Positions 1 to 9,977 of a stretch of 64,000 nt of DNA are shown one piece after another. Below the pieces are notes generated by a model. The model had not been told where the DNA came from and did not search any database. It saw nothing but the letters and a program-made list of their open reading frames with translations. Both the position numbers and the translations under genes were made by a program. This DNA comes from Lachnoclostridium sp. (GTDB taxonomy: Bacteria > Bacillota > Clostridia > Lachnospirales > Lachnospiraceae). How positions within the stretch are numbered: position 1 is the first letter of the stretch; each line of letters begins with the position of its first letter. The stretch spans positions 226,345 through 290,344 of the forward strand of contig JAMPEB010000001.1 of assembly GCA_023665475.1 (NCBI GenBank), written 5' to 3'.

Positions 1-739
1 GAATATAATAATCAATTTCCTCCGGCGTCTTTTGGCATTTCACAAGCAATTCCTCAATACACTGCGGCACCTGTCTTACCGCGAATTTGAACACCTCCTG
101 CCCGTTCATGCGGATGTATAAATCCTCGGAATGGGTATCCTTTGTGATGCCCCCTTTTAAAAATCTGCTCTTACAGGTAAGGACATTTCCCTTTGCGCCG
201 TCCGAATGCATCACCATAGCGGGAAACTCTCCCTCTTCGGCTGTCATAACCACCGCGCCTGCGCCGTCCCCAAAAAGGATTGCCGTTGACCTGTCCCCCC
301 AATCCACTAGATTGGACAAACTCTCCGCACCGATAATCAACGCTTTTTTTATAAGATTTGCGTTAAAATAAGTCTGCGCCGTATTGAGTGCAAATAAAAA
401 TCCCGTACACGCCGCATTCAAATCAAAACTGACGGCATTGACCGCCCCGATGCTTTTCTGCACTTCGCACGCCGTGGAAGGAAGCACCACATTTGACGAA
501 ACCGTGGACACGATAATCAAATCTATCTCCTCTGCACTCACTCCTGCATTTTCCAGCGCCCTCCTCGCAGCTTCCGCCGCCATGCTCACTGTGGTTTCAT
601 TTTCTACCACATGGCGGGTTTTTATGCCGGTTCGTTCCTGAATCCATTCATCATTTGTGTCCATCCACTGTGACAAAATATGATTATCTAATATTTTCTC
701 AGGCAGACAAGCGCCTGTGCCTTTAATAACTCCTATCAT
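1..739 (-). CDS. fabH: 3-oxoacyl-ACP synthase III (FabH), 3' end cut by window edge
   Basis: Partial gene: 246 codons from the ATG at 739 to the window edge. The protein would condense acetyl-CoA with malonyl-ACP to start type II fatty acid synthesis in the cytosol. Seen: the N-terminal region with DEWIQERTGI, the catalytic cysteine in FDLNAACTGF (Cys111), and the later ILFGDGAGAVV segment. The catalytic His and Asn near the C-terminus fall at or beyond the edge. An AT-rich leader of about 110 bp separates the start from a promoter with a FabT-like operator, so the gene is probably the first of a fatty-acid synthesis operon running off the left edge. Confidence 0.95.
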   Translation of the reverse strand, partial: MIGVIKGTGACLPEKILDNHILSQWMDTNDEWIQERTGIKTRHVVENETTVSMAAEAARRALENAGVSAEEIDLIIVSTVSSNVVLPSTACEVQKSIGAVNAVSFDLNAACTGFLFALNTAQTYFNANLIKKALIIGAESLSNLVDWGDRSTAILFGDGAGAVVMTAEEGEFPAMVMHSDGAKGNVLTCKSRFLKGGITKDTHSEDLYIRMNGQEVFKFAVRQVPQCIEELLVKCQKTPEEIDYYI

Positions 740-844
740 AAACCGTTCCCATTCTCCTGCTCTTACAGGCGTTTTTCAAAATATTTTATTATTTAAATAT
801 TTTATAATAAAGTATTTTTGATTTTTAGATATTTTATTTTAAAA

Positions 845-887
845 TTATTTGATAATCAAACTATATCACACAGGTAAAATATGTCAA
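845..887 (-). promoter_or_regulatory. fabH promoter with FabT-like operator
   Basis: On the minus strand a -35 TTGACA (887-882) and a -10 TATAGT (865-860) are separated by 16 bp. Directly downstream, overlapping the start of transcription, is TTTGATtATCAAA (860-848), a 13-bp palindrome that matches the FabT operator core known from lactic acid bacteria. A MarR-type FabT repressor bound here would block fatty-acid gene expression. The match and its position are seen; the regulator itself is not in the window. Confidence 0.7.
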
Positions 888-974
888 GTACAAAATAAAG
901 TACAATCCATAAATTTTATAAAATCATTTTTATAAATAATTTTTATTTTGCCTCATGCTTTTTTTCTGTGCGGG

Positions 975-980
975 TATAAT
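975..980 (+). promoter_or_regulatory. -10 box for the LysM protein gene
   Basis: TATAAT at 975-980 lies about 75 bp before the LysM gene start. The -35 is weak (CTCATG at 952-957 with a 17-bp spacer). The rest of 740-1053 is AT-rich spacer with the fabH promoter on the other strand. Confidence 0.4.
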
Positions 981-1053
981 AATAACATCCTTTCAACCGA
1001 TTTGAAAGTACGACTGAACTGAATATCTTATTAGAGAAATGGAGGAAACTATC

Positions 1054-1929
1054 ATGAAAAAAAGAATTACCACTATGGCGGCAATTCTCGCAATAGTGTT
1101 TGTGTTTACAACTTTTTCGGGAAAATTTGTCACCATGGCTTCCGGTGAATCCGTGGACCCTTATTATACCGGTTGGACCGCATCTGACGATATGGAATAC
1201 GAAGATGAAGATACCGGTGAAGACGAGGATGAAGATGATACAAGCGCCAGCGGTTATCACAAAGCAGACCCCATTGATTGGAGTTCAAAAATCGAAATGA
1301 TTACGGTAGCGCTCCAGACACCGGGCGTTCAAAACATCAATATTCTCACCGGCGATTCCTTTACCGTGCCGGCAGATATTTTAAATCTTATTGCGGGAAA
1401 AAATGTGGCTCTGGCGCTCCATGCAGGAAACGGCCTCGCTTTCAGCGTTCCCGGCAGAAATCTGCCAAAATCGGAGGCAGCGTTTAGTGTCAGCCTGATT
1501 CCTCCCAGTATTCCCGAATATAGAAAACAGGAAATTCTGGCAGGTTCTTCCGCAAGTTATCTGTTTAACATGAAAGAGAAAAATCCTTATCCCTTTTCCG
1601 TAAATGCTCATGTCAATCTGGGTTCGGAAAATGCCGGCAAGGTAGCAATGCTCTATTCTTATATCGAAGCGGATGCCTCTATAAGGCTGATGGGAACTTC
1701 CCGTGTAAATGAAGAAGGACAGGCAATGTTCGGCCTGCAGCAGGGCGGCGAGTATATTGTGATCGTGTCCGATAATGTATTTGGCTATATCGTACGGGAG
1801 GGGGACACATTTTCCCATATCGCCCTTAGGAACAAAGTTTCCATGAATGCTTTGAAAGCAGTCAATCCACAGATTTCCAATATTAGCAGAATCCGTACGG
1901 GTCAGGCTATCAATATTCCTGTCAGATAA
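1054..1929 (+). CDS. Secreted acidic protein with C-terminal LysM domain
   Basis: 291 aa. The start at 1054 is chosen because GGAGG (1041-1045) sits 8 bp upstream; an ATG at 1039 overlaps that ribosome site. A signal peptide covers about residues 1-30 (MKKRITTMAAILAIVFVF). A very acidic Asp/Glu-rich stretch follows at about 45-65. The central part (about 75-245) is not recognised. A LysM repeat occupies the last 45 residues (GDTFSHIALRN...RTGQAINIPV) and should bind peptidoglycan, so the protein probably stays in the wall. It is a single gene ending at a strong terminator. Its role beyond wall binding is unknown. Confidence 0.85.
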   Translation: MKKRITTMAAILAIVFVFTTFSGKFVTMASGESVDPYYTGWTASDDMEYEDEDTGEDEDEDDTSASGYHKADPIDWSSKIEMITVALQTPGVQNINILTGDSFTVPADILNLIAGKNVALALHAGNGLAFSVPGRNLPKSEAAFSVSLIPPSIPEYRKQEILAGSSASYLFNMKEKNPYPFSVNAHVNLGSENAGKVAMLYSYIEADASIRLMGTSRVNEEGQAMFGLQQGGEYIVIVSDNVFGYIVREGDTFSHIALRNKVSMNALKAVNPQISNISRIRTGQAINIPVR

Positions 1930-1934
1930 GCGCG

Positions 1935-1978
1935 AAAAAGAACCGACAGAGCATAAATGCCTGCCGGTTCTTTTTTCC
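1935..1978. terminator. Bidirectional terminator
   Basis: Inverted repeat AAAGAACCGaCAG / CTGcCGGTTCTTT followed by a T run on the plus strand and a matching T run on the minus strand. It lies between the convergent LysM gene and ABC exporter operon and can serve both. Confidence 0.8.
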
Positions 1979-1989
1979 TTAGATATCAG

Positions 1990-3723
1990 TTATTGAAATT
2001 CACAAACACGGTCCGCCAATGCAATGGTGGAAGGTCTATGGGCAATCATAATAATATTTTTCCCATTCTTCATGGATTTGAGCGCATCATTCACTAACTG
2101 CTCCGATTCATTATCCAGCGCAGAAGTCGCCTCGTCCAATAAAACTATGGGCGCATCCTTCAAAATCGCCCTGGCAATGGCAATCCTCTGTCTCTGTCCT
2201 CCCGAAAGCCTGTTTCCGCGCTCTCCTGCATTGGTATCATATCCGTTTTCCAGATTCATGATAAATTCATGGGCATGAGCCAGCTTTGCTGCCTGTATGA
2301 TTTCTTCCTCAGAAGCATCCGGCCTGCCGATTAAGATATTTTCTTTCACAGAAACATTGAACAGATACGGCTCCTGAGGCACATAGGCTATCAGGCTGCG
2401 TATTTCCCCATTTTCCATCTGCCTATAAGATTTCCCATCCAGATAAATATCTCCCTCCGCAAAAGGATAAAGCCCCAGCAAAAGCTTTGAAAGCGTTGTC
2501 TTGCCGCATCCCGAAGAGCCTGTGACGGCAATGCTTTCCCCCTTTTTCATCCGCATGGAATATGCGTCCAATAAAGGCTTGTCCTCCCGGTAGCAAAACT
2601 TAATATTGGAAATTTCCAGAAAATCTGTCTCCGGTGTTTTTTCCGCTTTGCCTTTCTCTGCTTTTTGCCTTTCCTGTTTCCGGCCTTCTTTCACCGCATT
2701 TTCTAGTACCTCTGCTGCTTCGTTTTCCCCTGCCGCATCCTCTTGATACCAGTTCTTTGGCTCTTCCTCTTCCGCCAGAAAATCAAAAATATTCTGGGCA
2801 TTGGTCAGGCATCCGATCAGCTCCGGCAGATATCTGCCCAGCTGTAAAAACTGAAAGGAAAAACTTCCATACAGAAAGTAAATCGCCGTAAGGGCTCCCA
2901 AAGTGGCATATCCTTTCTGCACAAAATAAATTCCCAGCATCAAAAATACCAGCGAACACAGCAGGCCAAAGCCCCCATTGCACCCTTCGAGGAATGCGGT
3001 ATAGAGGATCTTTTTCCTGCTCTGCTTTGCATAAACTGCGTTTTCCCGGACAAATTCCTGCACGGTTTCCTTTCCTGCCGCATACATTCTCACCTGTTCC
3101 ATCCCCTGTAAAAGATTGGACAATTTTTCCGTCATCTTCCCATTGATTATGGACAGCTTTTTAGTCACCCTGCGCATGGGTTCAATCATCAGGCTGTTTA
3201 TGCACAGAAGCACCAGATTTGCCCCCGCCAGACACAAAGTAATCTGCCAGTTTAAACAGAGCATGGGTACTAAAAAAACAAGCATCTGTATCAGGGGCGC
3301 CACGGTTCTCCTCAGCCGGGAGCCATAAATACTTCCCATTTTTTGCAAATCATAGGACAGCTTTGACATAAAATCCCCGCTGTGGTGCGTTTCATAATAT
3401 TCATAGGGCAGGCGCACCTCATGGTGGAACAGGAGCTTACAGACAGTTCCGTAGGCGCGCTTCGCCTCCACATTATAGACAATGCTCGCCCATCGGTAAA
3501 CAATCAGAGAGAGTATGCCGCCAATCACATTTCCCAGAATGACATATGCCATTCTCCGGGAGTCCCCGGACTGCGCCGCATCCATCACATTTTTCATCAA
3601 AAGGGAGGACAGCACCGAAAACATTGCCCAGCATGCGCTCATAAAAAAGATGCCTGCCAGATAAAGAATACAGCGCTTTCCCATTAACTTCATAGTGCGT
3701 ACAAAAAGCTTCCATAATTTCAT
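1990..3723 (-). CDS. ABC exporter, fused permease-ATPase (second subunit)
   Basis: 577 aa. Start at 3723, where ATGA overlaps the stop of the upstream exporter gene and GGAGG lies 7 bp before it; a GTG at 3729 is less likely. Six-helix membrane domain in about residues 1-300, then an unusual Glu/Lys-rich linker (about 330-385), then the ATPase: Walker A GSSGCGKTT (about 402), signature LSGGQ (about 505), Walker B IVLLDEATS, H-loop AHRPS. It should pair with the neighbouring 595-aa subunit as a heterodimeric multidrug- or peptide-type exporter. The protein stops only about 15 residues after the H-loop, shorter than usual. Substrate unknown. Confidence 0.9.
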   Translation of the reverse strand: MKLWKLFVRTMKLMGKRCILYLAGIFFMSACWAMFSVLSSLLMKNVMDAAQSGDSRRMAYVILGNVIGGILSLIVYRWASIVYNVEAKRAYGTVCKLLFHHEVRLPYEYYETHHSGDFMSKLSYDLQKMGSIYGSRLRRTVAPLIQMLVFLVPMLCLNWQITLCLAGANLVLLCINSLMIEPMRRVTKKLSIINGKMTEKLSNLLQGMEQVRMYAAGKETVQEFVRENAVYAKQSRKKILYTAFLEGCNGGFGLLCSLVFLMLGIYFVQKGYATLGALTAIYFLYGSFSFQFLQLGRYLPELIGCLTNAQNIFDFLAEEEEPKNWYQEDAAGENEAAEVLENAVKEGRKQERQKAEKGKAEKTPETDFLEISNIKFCYREDKPLLDAYSMRMKKGESIAVTGSSGCGKTTLSKLLLGLYPFAEGDIYLDGKSYRQMENGEIRSLIAYVPQEPYLFNVSVKENILIGRPDASEEEIIQAAKLAHAHEFIMNLENGYDTNAGERGNRLSGGQRQRIAIARAILKDAPIVLLDEATSALDNESEQLVNDALKSMKNGKNIIMIAHRPSTIALADRVCEFQ

Positions 3724-5507
3724 GAGCACACCTCCTTTCCATACATTCCGGCATAGGCTCCCTTTTGTTTCAGAAGCTGTTCATGAGTTCCTTCCTCTGC
3801 AATCACCCCGTCCTTTAACACCATAATCTTATCCGCATTCTGGACCGTGGAAAGCCTATGTGCAATGGTGATGCAGGTCCGGTTCTCAGAGAGGCTGTCT
3901 ATGGCTTCCTGAATCAGCTTTTCCGTGTCCACATCCACTGCGGAGGTAGGCTCGTCCAGCAAAAGAATGGGCGCGTTCTTCAAAAATGCCCTTGCAATGG
4001 AAATCCGCTGTTTCTCCCCGCCGGACAGCAGGATTCCCCTCTCTCCCACCATCGTGTCATACCCTTCCGGAAGCCCCATGATAAAATCATGGATTCTTGC
4101 TTTTTTACAGGCAGCAATGACTTCTTCCTTGGAGGCGTTTGTATTTCCATACCTTACATTTTCATAAATGCTGGTAGGGAAAAGAAAGACATTCTGGGAC
4201 ACCAAGGCCATTTTTTCCCTTGCAGACTCTATTTCCCACTCCGGAAAACCGCGGTCAAACAGTCTGTACTCTCCCTTGTCCACAGGGTAAAATCCGCAGA
4301 GGATATGAAAAATGGTACTCTTTCCTCCTCCCGATTCTCCTACAAAAGCTACTTTGCTTCCTATGGGAACACAGAAAGAAACTCCATTTAACACCGACTG
4401 CCCCTTTGTATAGGCAAAGCTTACATCCGAAAAGGAGAGGGCTGTTTCCTCCGCCGCAGCGTTCTGTGCTATGCTGTCAGGCATTATCCCATCGCCTCGT
4501 GCTGTGTCCACCAGACTTATGCTTGTTGACATTGTTCCGGTCGATACTAAGCCGCTTGGTTCGTCCGGCTCATTCAATATCTTTTCTATTCTTCCGACGC
4601 ACACCCATTGTTCCTTTGCGTCCACCATGTCAAAGGGCAGCCCGATAAAAGCCTGCACAAACTTTTCCAGAATAATGATGAACGCCATCAGCTCTCCCAC
4701 GCTCAAAGCGCCGTGAATCACCAGAAAATAAGCATAGACGGCACAGATAATGTCGGGCACCCACTGTAAAAGCTTTCTGGTAATAATTGCGGTGTTGGAA
4801 ATTCTGGTACGCTTTTCCTCATTTTCCACCAACGCCTGCGCCGACTCATCCAGCTTCTTTTGAAAATAATCCTCTGCCCCGAAAGCGCGCAGCGCTAAGA
4901 TACCGCTCACGCAGTCCTGCGCAATCTCCGTAATGGAGTCCGACTTCTGGCGGTGCACTTTTTTCAGACCGGTAAGTTTCTTTGCCACACGGTCGGTAAA
5001 CCACAGCACAACTGGATAGCAGACAAGCATTACAAACAAAAGGCTTAGATTCAACCTTCCCACATAGACCGCATAGGTGATAAGCTCCACCGTACTATTG
5101 CAAAGTGTCGGCAGGGTTTCCCCAAGAAGCAAATCCGTTTCGGCAATATCGGAATTCATCTTATTGATCACGGCAGCCGAACCGTTCCTATCAAAATATT
5201 TATACTCCAAGCGGTATAATTTTTGCGCTGTCAGATTTTTGTAGCGTGTCTGTACCTTTAAGCCGAACACCGAATTGACAACGCTCTGCAAAAAGGAAAC
5301 CGCAAAGCCGAGCACGGTCAATCCCAGAAACAGCGCCAGAAAATCCTTGAAAGGAACTTCTTCTCCCGCGAGCATCATATCAATGGCGCCACCGATTACG
5401 GTATTTCCTTTCACCACAATATTTGCCAAAATATACGACAACAACAGCGCTGACACAAAGTAAGCGCTGTTGCGAAGTGAACATCTCAAAAAATAATTCT
5501 TTTTCAT
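3720..5507 (-). CDS. ABC exporter, fused permease-ATPase (first subunit)
   Basis: 595 aa. Membrane domain about residues 1-320, a short linker, then the ATPase with Walker A GESGGGKST (about 390), signature LSGGE (about 493), Walker B ILLLDEPTS and H-loop AHRLST. Both subunits of the pair keep the catalytic Glu after Walker B, so neither site is obviously degenerate. The gene is translationally coupled (ATGA) to the second subunit. It lies 35 bp after carB, so it may be read from the carAB transcript. The gap contains a small GC hairpin (CCCGC/GCGGG, 5519-5532) next to the ribosome site, without a T run. Confidence 0.9.
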   Translation of the reverse strand: MKKNYFLRCSLRNSAYFVSALLLSYILANIVVKGNTVIGGAIDMMLAGEEVPFKDFLALFLGLTVLGFAVSFLQSVVNSVFGLKVQTRYKNLTAQKLYRLEYKYFDRNGSAAVINKMNSDIAETDLLLGETLPTLCNSTVELITYAVYVGRLNLSLLFVMLVCYPVVLWFTDRVAKKLTGLKKVHRQKSDSITEIAQDCVSGILALRAFGAEDYFQKKLDESAQALVENEEKRTRISNTAIITRKLLQWVPDIICAVYAYFLVIHGALSVGELMAFIIILEKFVQAFIGLPFDMVDAKEQWVCVGRIEKILNEPDEPSGLVSTGTMSTSISLVDTARGDGIMPDSIAQNAAAEETALSFSDVSFAYTKGQSVLNGVSFCVPIGSKVAFVGESGGGKSTIFHILCGFYPVDKGEYRLFDRGFPEWEIESAREKMALVSQNVFLFPTSIYENVRYGNTNASKEEVIAACKKARIHDFIMGLPEGYDTMVGERGILLSGGEKQRISIARAFLKNAPILLLDEPTSAVDVDTEKLIQEAIDSLSENRTCITIAHRLSTVQNADKIMVLKDGVIAEEGTHEQLLKQKGAYAGMYGKEVCS

Positions 5508-5542
5508 CTAAATACCCCCCCGCCTTTGCGGGTTTATATTCT

Positions 5543-8500
5543 TTAGAGTTGCGCAATATCTACCAATTCCAGTCTGCCGCTTGCATTCTCCAAGCTGGTC
5601 ACCAAAGCCTGTGCCGTGTCCATGGCGGTAATACAGTTGATGCCCGTTTCGATGGCAGTTCGGCGAATCAGGAAACCGTCCCTTGATTTGTCACGCCCCT
5701 GTGTAGGCGTATCAATAACCAAATCTATCTTGTGACCCAGAATCAAATCCATGACTGTGGGCGATTCCTGAGAAATCTTGTTGACCTTTCTCGCCTTGAC
5801 TCCCGCTTCATTCAAAGCTGCCGCCGTGCTTCTGGTGGCATAAATGGTATAGCCCAGCTTTTCAAAACGGCGCCCTACCTCAATCGCTTCGCCCTTGTCG
5901 GCATCTTTTACGGTGATAATCATATTCTTGTACTTGGGAAGGTTCACCCCAGCCCCCAAAAATGCCTTATAAAGCGCTTCGTTAAAGGTCTTGGCTATGC
6001 CTAGGCACTCGCCCGTGGACTTCATCTCAGGACCTAAGCTAATCTCCGCGCCACGGATTTTCTCAAAGGAAAATACCGGCATTTTGATAGCGAAATATTC
6101 CGCCTCCGGCTGTAACCCCGGCTTATAGCCCAATTCCCGAATGGTCTTTCCGATGATAACCTCCGTCGCCAAATCCACAATGGGAATCCCTGTAACCTTG
6201 CTGATATAGGGCACGGTACGGGAAGAACGGGGATTCACCTCAATCACATACACTTCCTCCCCTATGGCAATAAACTGAATGTTAATCAAACCCTTTACAT
6301 GGAGGGCTTTTGCCAGCCTTCTCGTGTATTCGGCAATTCTCTCCTTCACGGTTTCGGTAACGGTGGGAGCGGGATAAACGGAAATACTGTCGCCGGAATG
6401 CACTCCTGTGCGTTCGATATGTTCCATAATTCCGGGAATCAGGATATCCGTGCCATCGCACACGGCATCCACTTCCAATTCCTTGCCCTGCAGATATTTG
6501 TCTACCAGAATGGGGTGATCCTGTGCAATCCTGTTGATAATTGCCATAAACTCTTCGATTTCTTCATCCGAAATGGCAATCTGCATCCCCTGTCCGCCAA
6601 GCACATAGGAAGGGCGGACTAACACCGGATAGCCCAAGCGGTTTGCGACTTCTTTTGCTTCTTCGGCAGTATAAACGGTTCCGCCTGCGGCACGGGGAAT
6701 CTGGGTCTGCTCCAGAATTTTATCAAATAACTCCCTATCCTCTGCGGCATCCACATCCTCCGCCTTGGTGCCTAAAATCGGCACGCCCATCTTCATCAAA
6801 CTTTCCGTGAGTTTAATTGCCGTCTGTCCGCCAAACTGCACCACGGCTCCGTCCGGCTTCTCCACATTGACGATGGACTCCACATCTTCGGGAGTCAGCG
6901 GTTCAAAATACAGCTTATCCGCAATATCAAAATCCGTGCTGACCGTTTCCGGGTTATTGTTGATAATGATGGTCTCATAGCCCGCCTTGGAAAATGCCCA
7001 GGTAGCATGTACGGAGCAATAGTCAAATTCGATACCCTGCCCGATACGGATGGGTCCGGAGCCAAGCACCAGCACCTTTTTGCGCCCTTCGGTCTTCACT
7101 GCCTCACATTCTCCCCCGAATACGGAGTAATAGTAAGGAGTGGATGCCTCAAACTCGGCGGCACAGGTGTCCACCATCTTGTATACCGCAACAATGCCAT
7201 TGTCATAGCGCATCTTCTTGATGTCCGCCTCAGGGATGCCGGTAAGCCTTGAAATCACAGCATCGGGAAACTCGATTCTCTTGGCTTCCTTAAGCAGTTC
7301 CACCGTAAGGGGACCCTTCCTTAACGCCTCTTCCATCTCAACCAAAATGGCAATCTTGTCGATAAACCATGTGTCAATCATGGTAATGTCATGAATATCC
7401 TCATAGCTTACACCCTTGCGGATAGCCTCCGCAATCACATAAATGCGCTGGTCATCCACAATCTTCAAACGCTCTTTTAATTCCCCGGCAGAAAGGGAGC
7501 TGAAATCATAACTGAGCAGGCAGTCCACATGCTGCTCCAGAGAGCGGATAGCCTTCATCAGGGCTCCTTCAAAATTATTGCAGATACTCATAACCTCGCC
7601 GGTAGCCTTCATCTGTGTGGTTAAAGTACGCTTTGCCGTAATAAATTTATCAAAAGGAAGTCTCGGAATCTTCACCACACAGTAATCCAATGTGGGTTCA
7701 AAGCTCGCATAAGTCTTGTGGGTAATGGCGTTTTTGATTTCGTCCAAGGTAAAGCCGAGGGCAATCTTTGCCGCCACCTTTGCAATCGGATATCCCGTCG
7801 CTTTGGAAGCCAGTGCCGAAGAACGGCTGACACGGGGGTTTACCTCGATAACACAATATTCAAAACTGGTGGGATGCAGGGCAAACTGCACATTACATCC
7901 TCCGGTAATCTCAAGCTCATTGATAATCTTTAAAGCGGAAGTACGCAGCATCTGGTACTCCTTATCACTCAAAGTCTGGGACGGCGCCACCACAATACTG
8001 TCACCGGTATGTACTCCCACCGGGTCAATGTTTTCCATATTACATACGGTAATGCAATTGCCTGCACTGTCCCGCATTACCTCATATTCGATTTCCTTCC
8101 AGCCTGCAATACAGCGTTCCACCAACACCTGTCCTACACGGGACAGACGAAGCCCATTCTCAAGGATTTCCTCAAGCTGCACCTGATTATAAGCAATACC
8201 GCCGCCGCTTCCGCCCAATGTATAAGCGGGGCGGAGCACCACCGGATAACCGATGGTATTGGTAAATGCAATACCTTCCTGCACATTTTCCACCACTTTG
8301 GACGCGGCGCAGGGCTCTCCGATTCTCTCCATCAAATCCTTAAATTCCTGCCGCCCTTCCGCATTGCGGATAGTTGCCGCAGTGGTTCCCAAAAGCGTCA
8401 CCCCATGGGCTTTCAAAAACCCGGATTCCTCCAGCTCCATTCCCAGATTCAGTCCTGCCTGACCCCCCAAAGTGGGAAGAATGCTGTCAGGCTTTTCTTT

Positions 8501-8737
8501 TTCAATAATCTGCTCCAACACCTTTACGGTCAGAGGCTCAATATATACCTTATCCGCAATATCCTTATCGGTCATGATGGTTGCCGGGTTAGAATTTACC
8601 AAAATGACCTCGACCCCTTCCTCCTTTAAGGAACGGCACGCCTGTGTGCCGGCATAGTCAAATTCCGCAGCCTGCCCGATGACGATGGGACCGGAACCGA
8701 TTACCATTACGCGTTTTACATTGGGATTCTTTGGCAT
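5543..8737 (-). CDS. carB: Carbamoyl-phosphate synthase large subunit
   Basis: 1064 aa, the normal length. With CarA it makes carbamoyl phosphate from glutamine-derived ammonia, bicarbonate and two ATP, feeding pyrimidine and arginine synthesis. The two homologous ATP-grasp halves are visible, each starting with a GSGPI(V/R)IGQ nucleotide-fold motif (near the N-terminus and about residue 555). The C-terminal MGS-like regulatory domain (about 930-1064) includes the conserved LVIDTPTQGRDKSRDGFLIRR type segment. One base separates it from the carA stop, so the two are translated as a coupled pair. Confidence 0.98.
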   Translation of the reverse strand: MPKNPNVKRVMVIGSGPIVIGQAAEFDYAGTQACRSLKEEGVEVILVNSNPATIMTDKDIADKVYIEPLTVKVLEQIIEKEKPDSILPTLGGQAGLNLGMELEESGFLKAHGVTLLGTTAATIRNAEGRQEFKDLMERIGEPCAASKVVENVQEGIAFTNTIGYPVVLRPAYTLGGSGGGIAYNQVQLEEILENGLRLSRVGQVLVERCIAGWKEIEYEVMRDSAGNCITVCNMENIDPVGVHTGDSIVVAPSQTLSDKEYQMLRTSALKIINELEITGGCNVQFALHPTSFEYCVIEVNPRVSRSSALASKATGYPIAKVAAKIALGFTLDEIKNAITHKTYASFEPTLDYCVVKIPRLPFDKFITAKRTLTTQMKATGEVMSICNNFEGALMKAIRSLEQHVDCLLSYDFSSLSAGELKERLKIVDDQRIYVIAEAIRKGVSYEDIHDITMIDTWFIDKIAILVEMEEALRKGPLTVELLKEAKRIEFPDAVISRLTGIPEADIKKMRYDNGIVAVYKMVDTCAAEFEASTPYYYSVFGGECEAVKTEGRKKVLVLGSGPIRIGQGIEFDYCSVHATWAFSKAGYETIIINNNPETVSTDFDIADKLYFEPLTPEDVESIVNVEKPDGAVVQFGGQTAIKLTESLMKMGVPILGTKAEDVDAAEDRELFDKILEQTQIPRAAGGTVYTAEEAKEVANRLGYPVLVRPSYVLGGQGMQIAISDEEIEEFMAIINRIAQDHPILVDKYLQGKELEVDAVCDGTDILIPGIMEHIERTGVHSGDSISVYPAPTVTETVKERIAEYTRRLAKALHVKGLINIQFIAIGEEVYVIEVNPRSSRTVPYISKVTGIPIVDLATEVIIGKTIRELGYKPGLQPEAEYFAIKMPVFSFEKIRGAEISLGPEMKSTGECLGIAKTFNEALYKAFLGAGVNLPKYKNMIITVKDADKGEAIEVGRRFEKLGYTIYATRSTAAALNEAGVKARKVNKISQESPTVMDLILGHKIDLVIDTPTQGRDKSRDGFLIRRTAIETGINCITAMDTAQALVTSLENASGRLELVDIAQL

Positions 8738-8738
8738 C

Positions 8739-9926
8739 TTAGTTCTCTCCTTTCATCATCTTAATGAATCTGTCAAACAGATAACCCGAGTCCTGCGGAC
8801 CGGCGCAGGCTTCCGGATGGAACTGCACCGTAAAAATATTTTTGCCCGTATAGGAAAGCCCTTCGTTGGTGCCGTCATTTACATTGACAAATGCAGGCAC
8901 GGCAACTTTAGGGTCCAGCTTGTCCGTATCCACCACATAACCATGGTTCTGGGAAGAAATGTAAACCCTTCCGTCAGACAAATCCTTTACCGGATGATTG
9001 CCTCCCCTGTGACCGTATTTCATCTTGTGGGTATCCGCCCCGGTGGCAAGCGCCATCAACTGATGACCCAGACAGATTGCAAAAATGGGAATGTCCGTGT
9101 CATATAATTTCTTAATCTCCGCAATAACGGAAGCACATTCTTTGGGGTCTCCGGGTCCGTTGCTCAACATAATTCCGTCAGGGGCATCCGCAATGATTTC
9201 CTCCGCTTTGGTAAACGCCGGATAAACCGTGACCTGACACCCTCTCTGCGCCAGAGAATGGGCAATATTTGCCTTGGTGCCCAAATCCATCAGGGCAACC
9301 TTAAGTCCTGCGCCGTTTAACTCCCTGACCAGCGTCGGTCTGGGCTCTTTCACGCCCCGTTCATAGCTTTCCCTGTCAAAGCGCGCCGCACCGGACAATG
9401 GGCCGTTCTGTGCAAGATCCGTAGTAGGCGCTACGGTATACTTTGAGGTACAGCTCACCTTTTCCACCACCTTACCTGTGGTGTACTCCTTTAAACGGGG
9501 AAGAATTTCATCCGGTTGATAATTTTCATTGGTGGTAATCATTCCGTTCATGGTTCCCTTGTTACGCAGAATCTTCGTCAGGGCTCTGGTGTCGATACCC
9601 GCAATGCCGGGCACACCGTTTTCCTCCAGAAATTCCTGTATGGTAATATCATTCCTGAAATTGCTCGCTATCCTTGAAAGCTCTCTCACGATAAAGCCGT
9701 CGGGCCAAGGCTTTAAAGATTCCATGTCTTCCCTGCATACCCCGTAATTGCCGATCAGGGGATAGGTCATGCAGACAGCCTGTCCCGCATAAGAAGGGTC
9801 TGTCAATACTTCCAGATATCCCGCCATGGATGTATTAAATACAATTTCACTAATCACTTCTTTGTGGGCGCCGATGTGGGTTCCCTCAAATACCGTGCCG
9901 TCTTCCAATATCAAAAATGCCTTCAT
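8739..9926 (-). CDS. carA: Carbamoyl-phosphate synthase small (glutaminase) subunit
   Basis: 395 aa. It hydrolyses glutamine and channels ammonia to CarB. The N-terminal CPSase_sm domain (MKAFLILEDGTVFEGTHIGA) is followed by a class I glutamine amidotransferase domain with the nucleophile elbow in FAICLGHQLMALA and the His/Glu pair in FTVQFHPEACAGP. The ribosome site AAGGAGAGGG precedes the ATG. A promoter lies directly upstream. No PyrR-type attenuator was recognised in the 80-bp leader. Confidence 0.97.
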   Translation of the reverse strand: MKAFLILEDGTVFEGTHIGAHKEVISEIVFNTSMAGYLEVLTDPSYAGQAVCMTYPLIGNYGVCREDMESLKPWPDGFIVRELSRIASNFRNDITIQEFLEENGVPGIAGIDTRALTKILRNKGTMNGMITTNENYQPDEILPRLKEYTTGKVVEKVSCTSKYTVAPTTDLAQNGPLSGAARFDRESYERGVKEPRPTLVRELNGAGLKVALMDLGTKANIAHSLAQRGCQVTVYPAFTKAEEIIADAPDGIMLSNGPGDPKECASVIAEIKKLYDTDIPIFAICLGHQLMALATGADTHKMKYGHRGGNHPVKDLSDGRVYISSQNHGYVVDTDKLDPKVAVPAFVNVNDGTNEGLSYTGKNIFTVQFHPEACAGPQDSGYLFDRFIKMMKGEN

Positions 9927-9977
9927 CTGTTCCCTCTCCTTATGTCTGGCTTAAGCAGAATTATCAAGTATGGCGTC

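Noticed and set aside
5519..5532. Terminator between carB and the ABC exporter
   Set aside because: The 5-bp GC hairpin has no T run and overlaps the ribosome site; at most it tunes translation.
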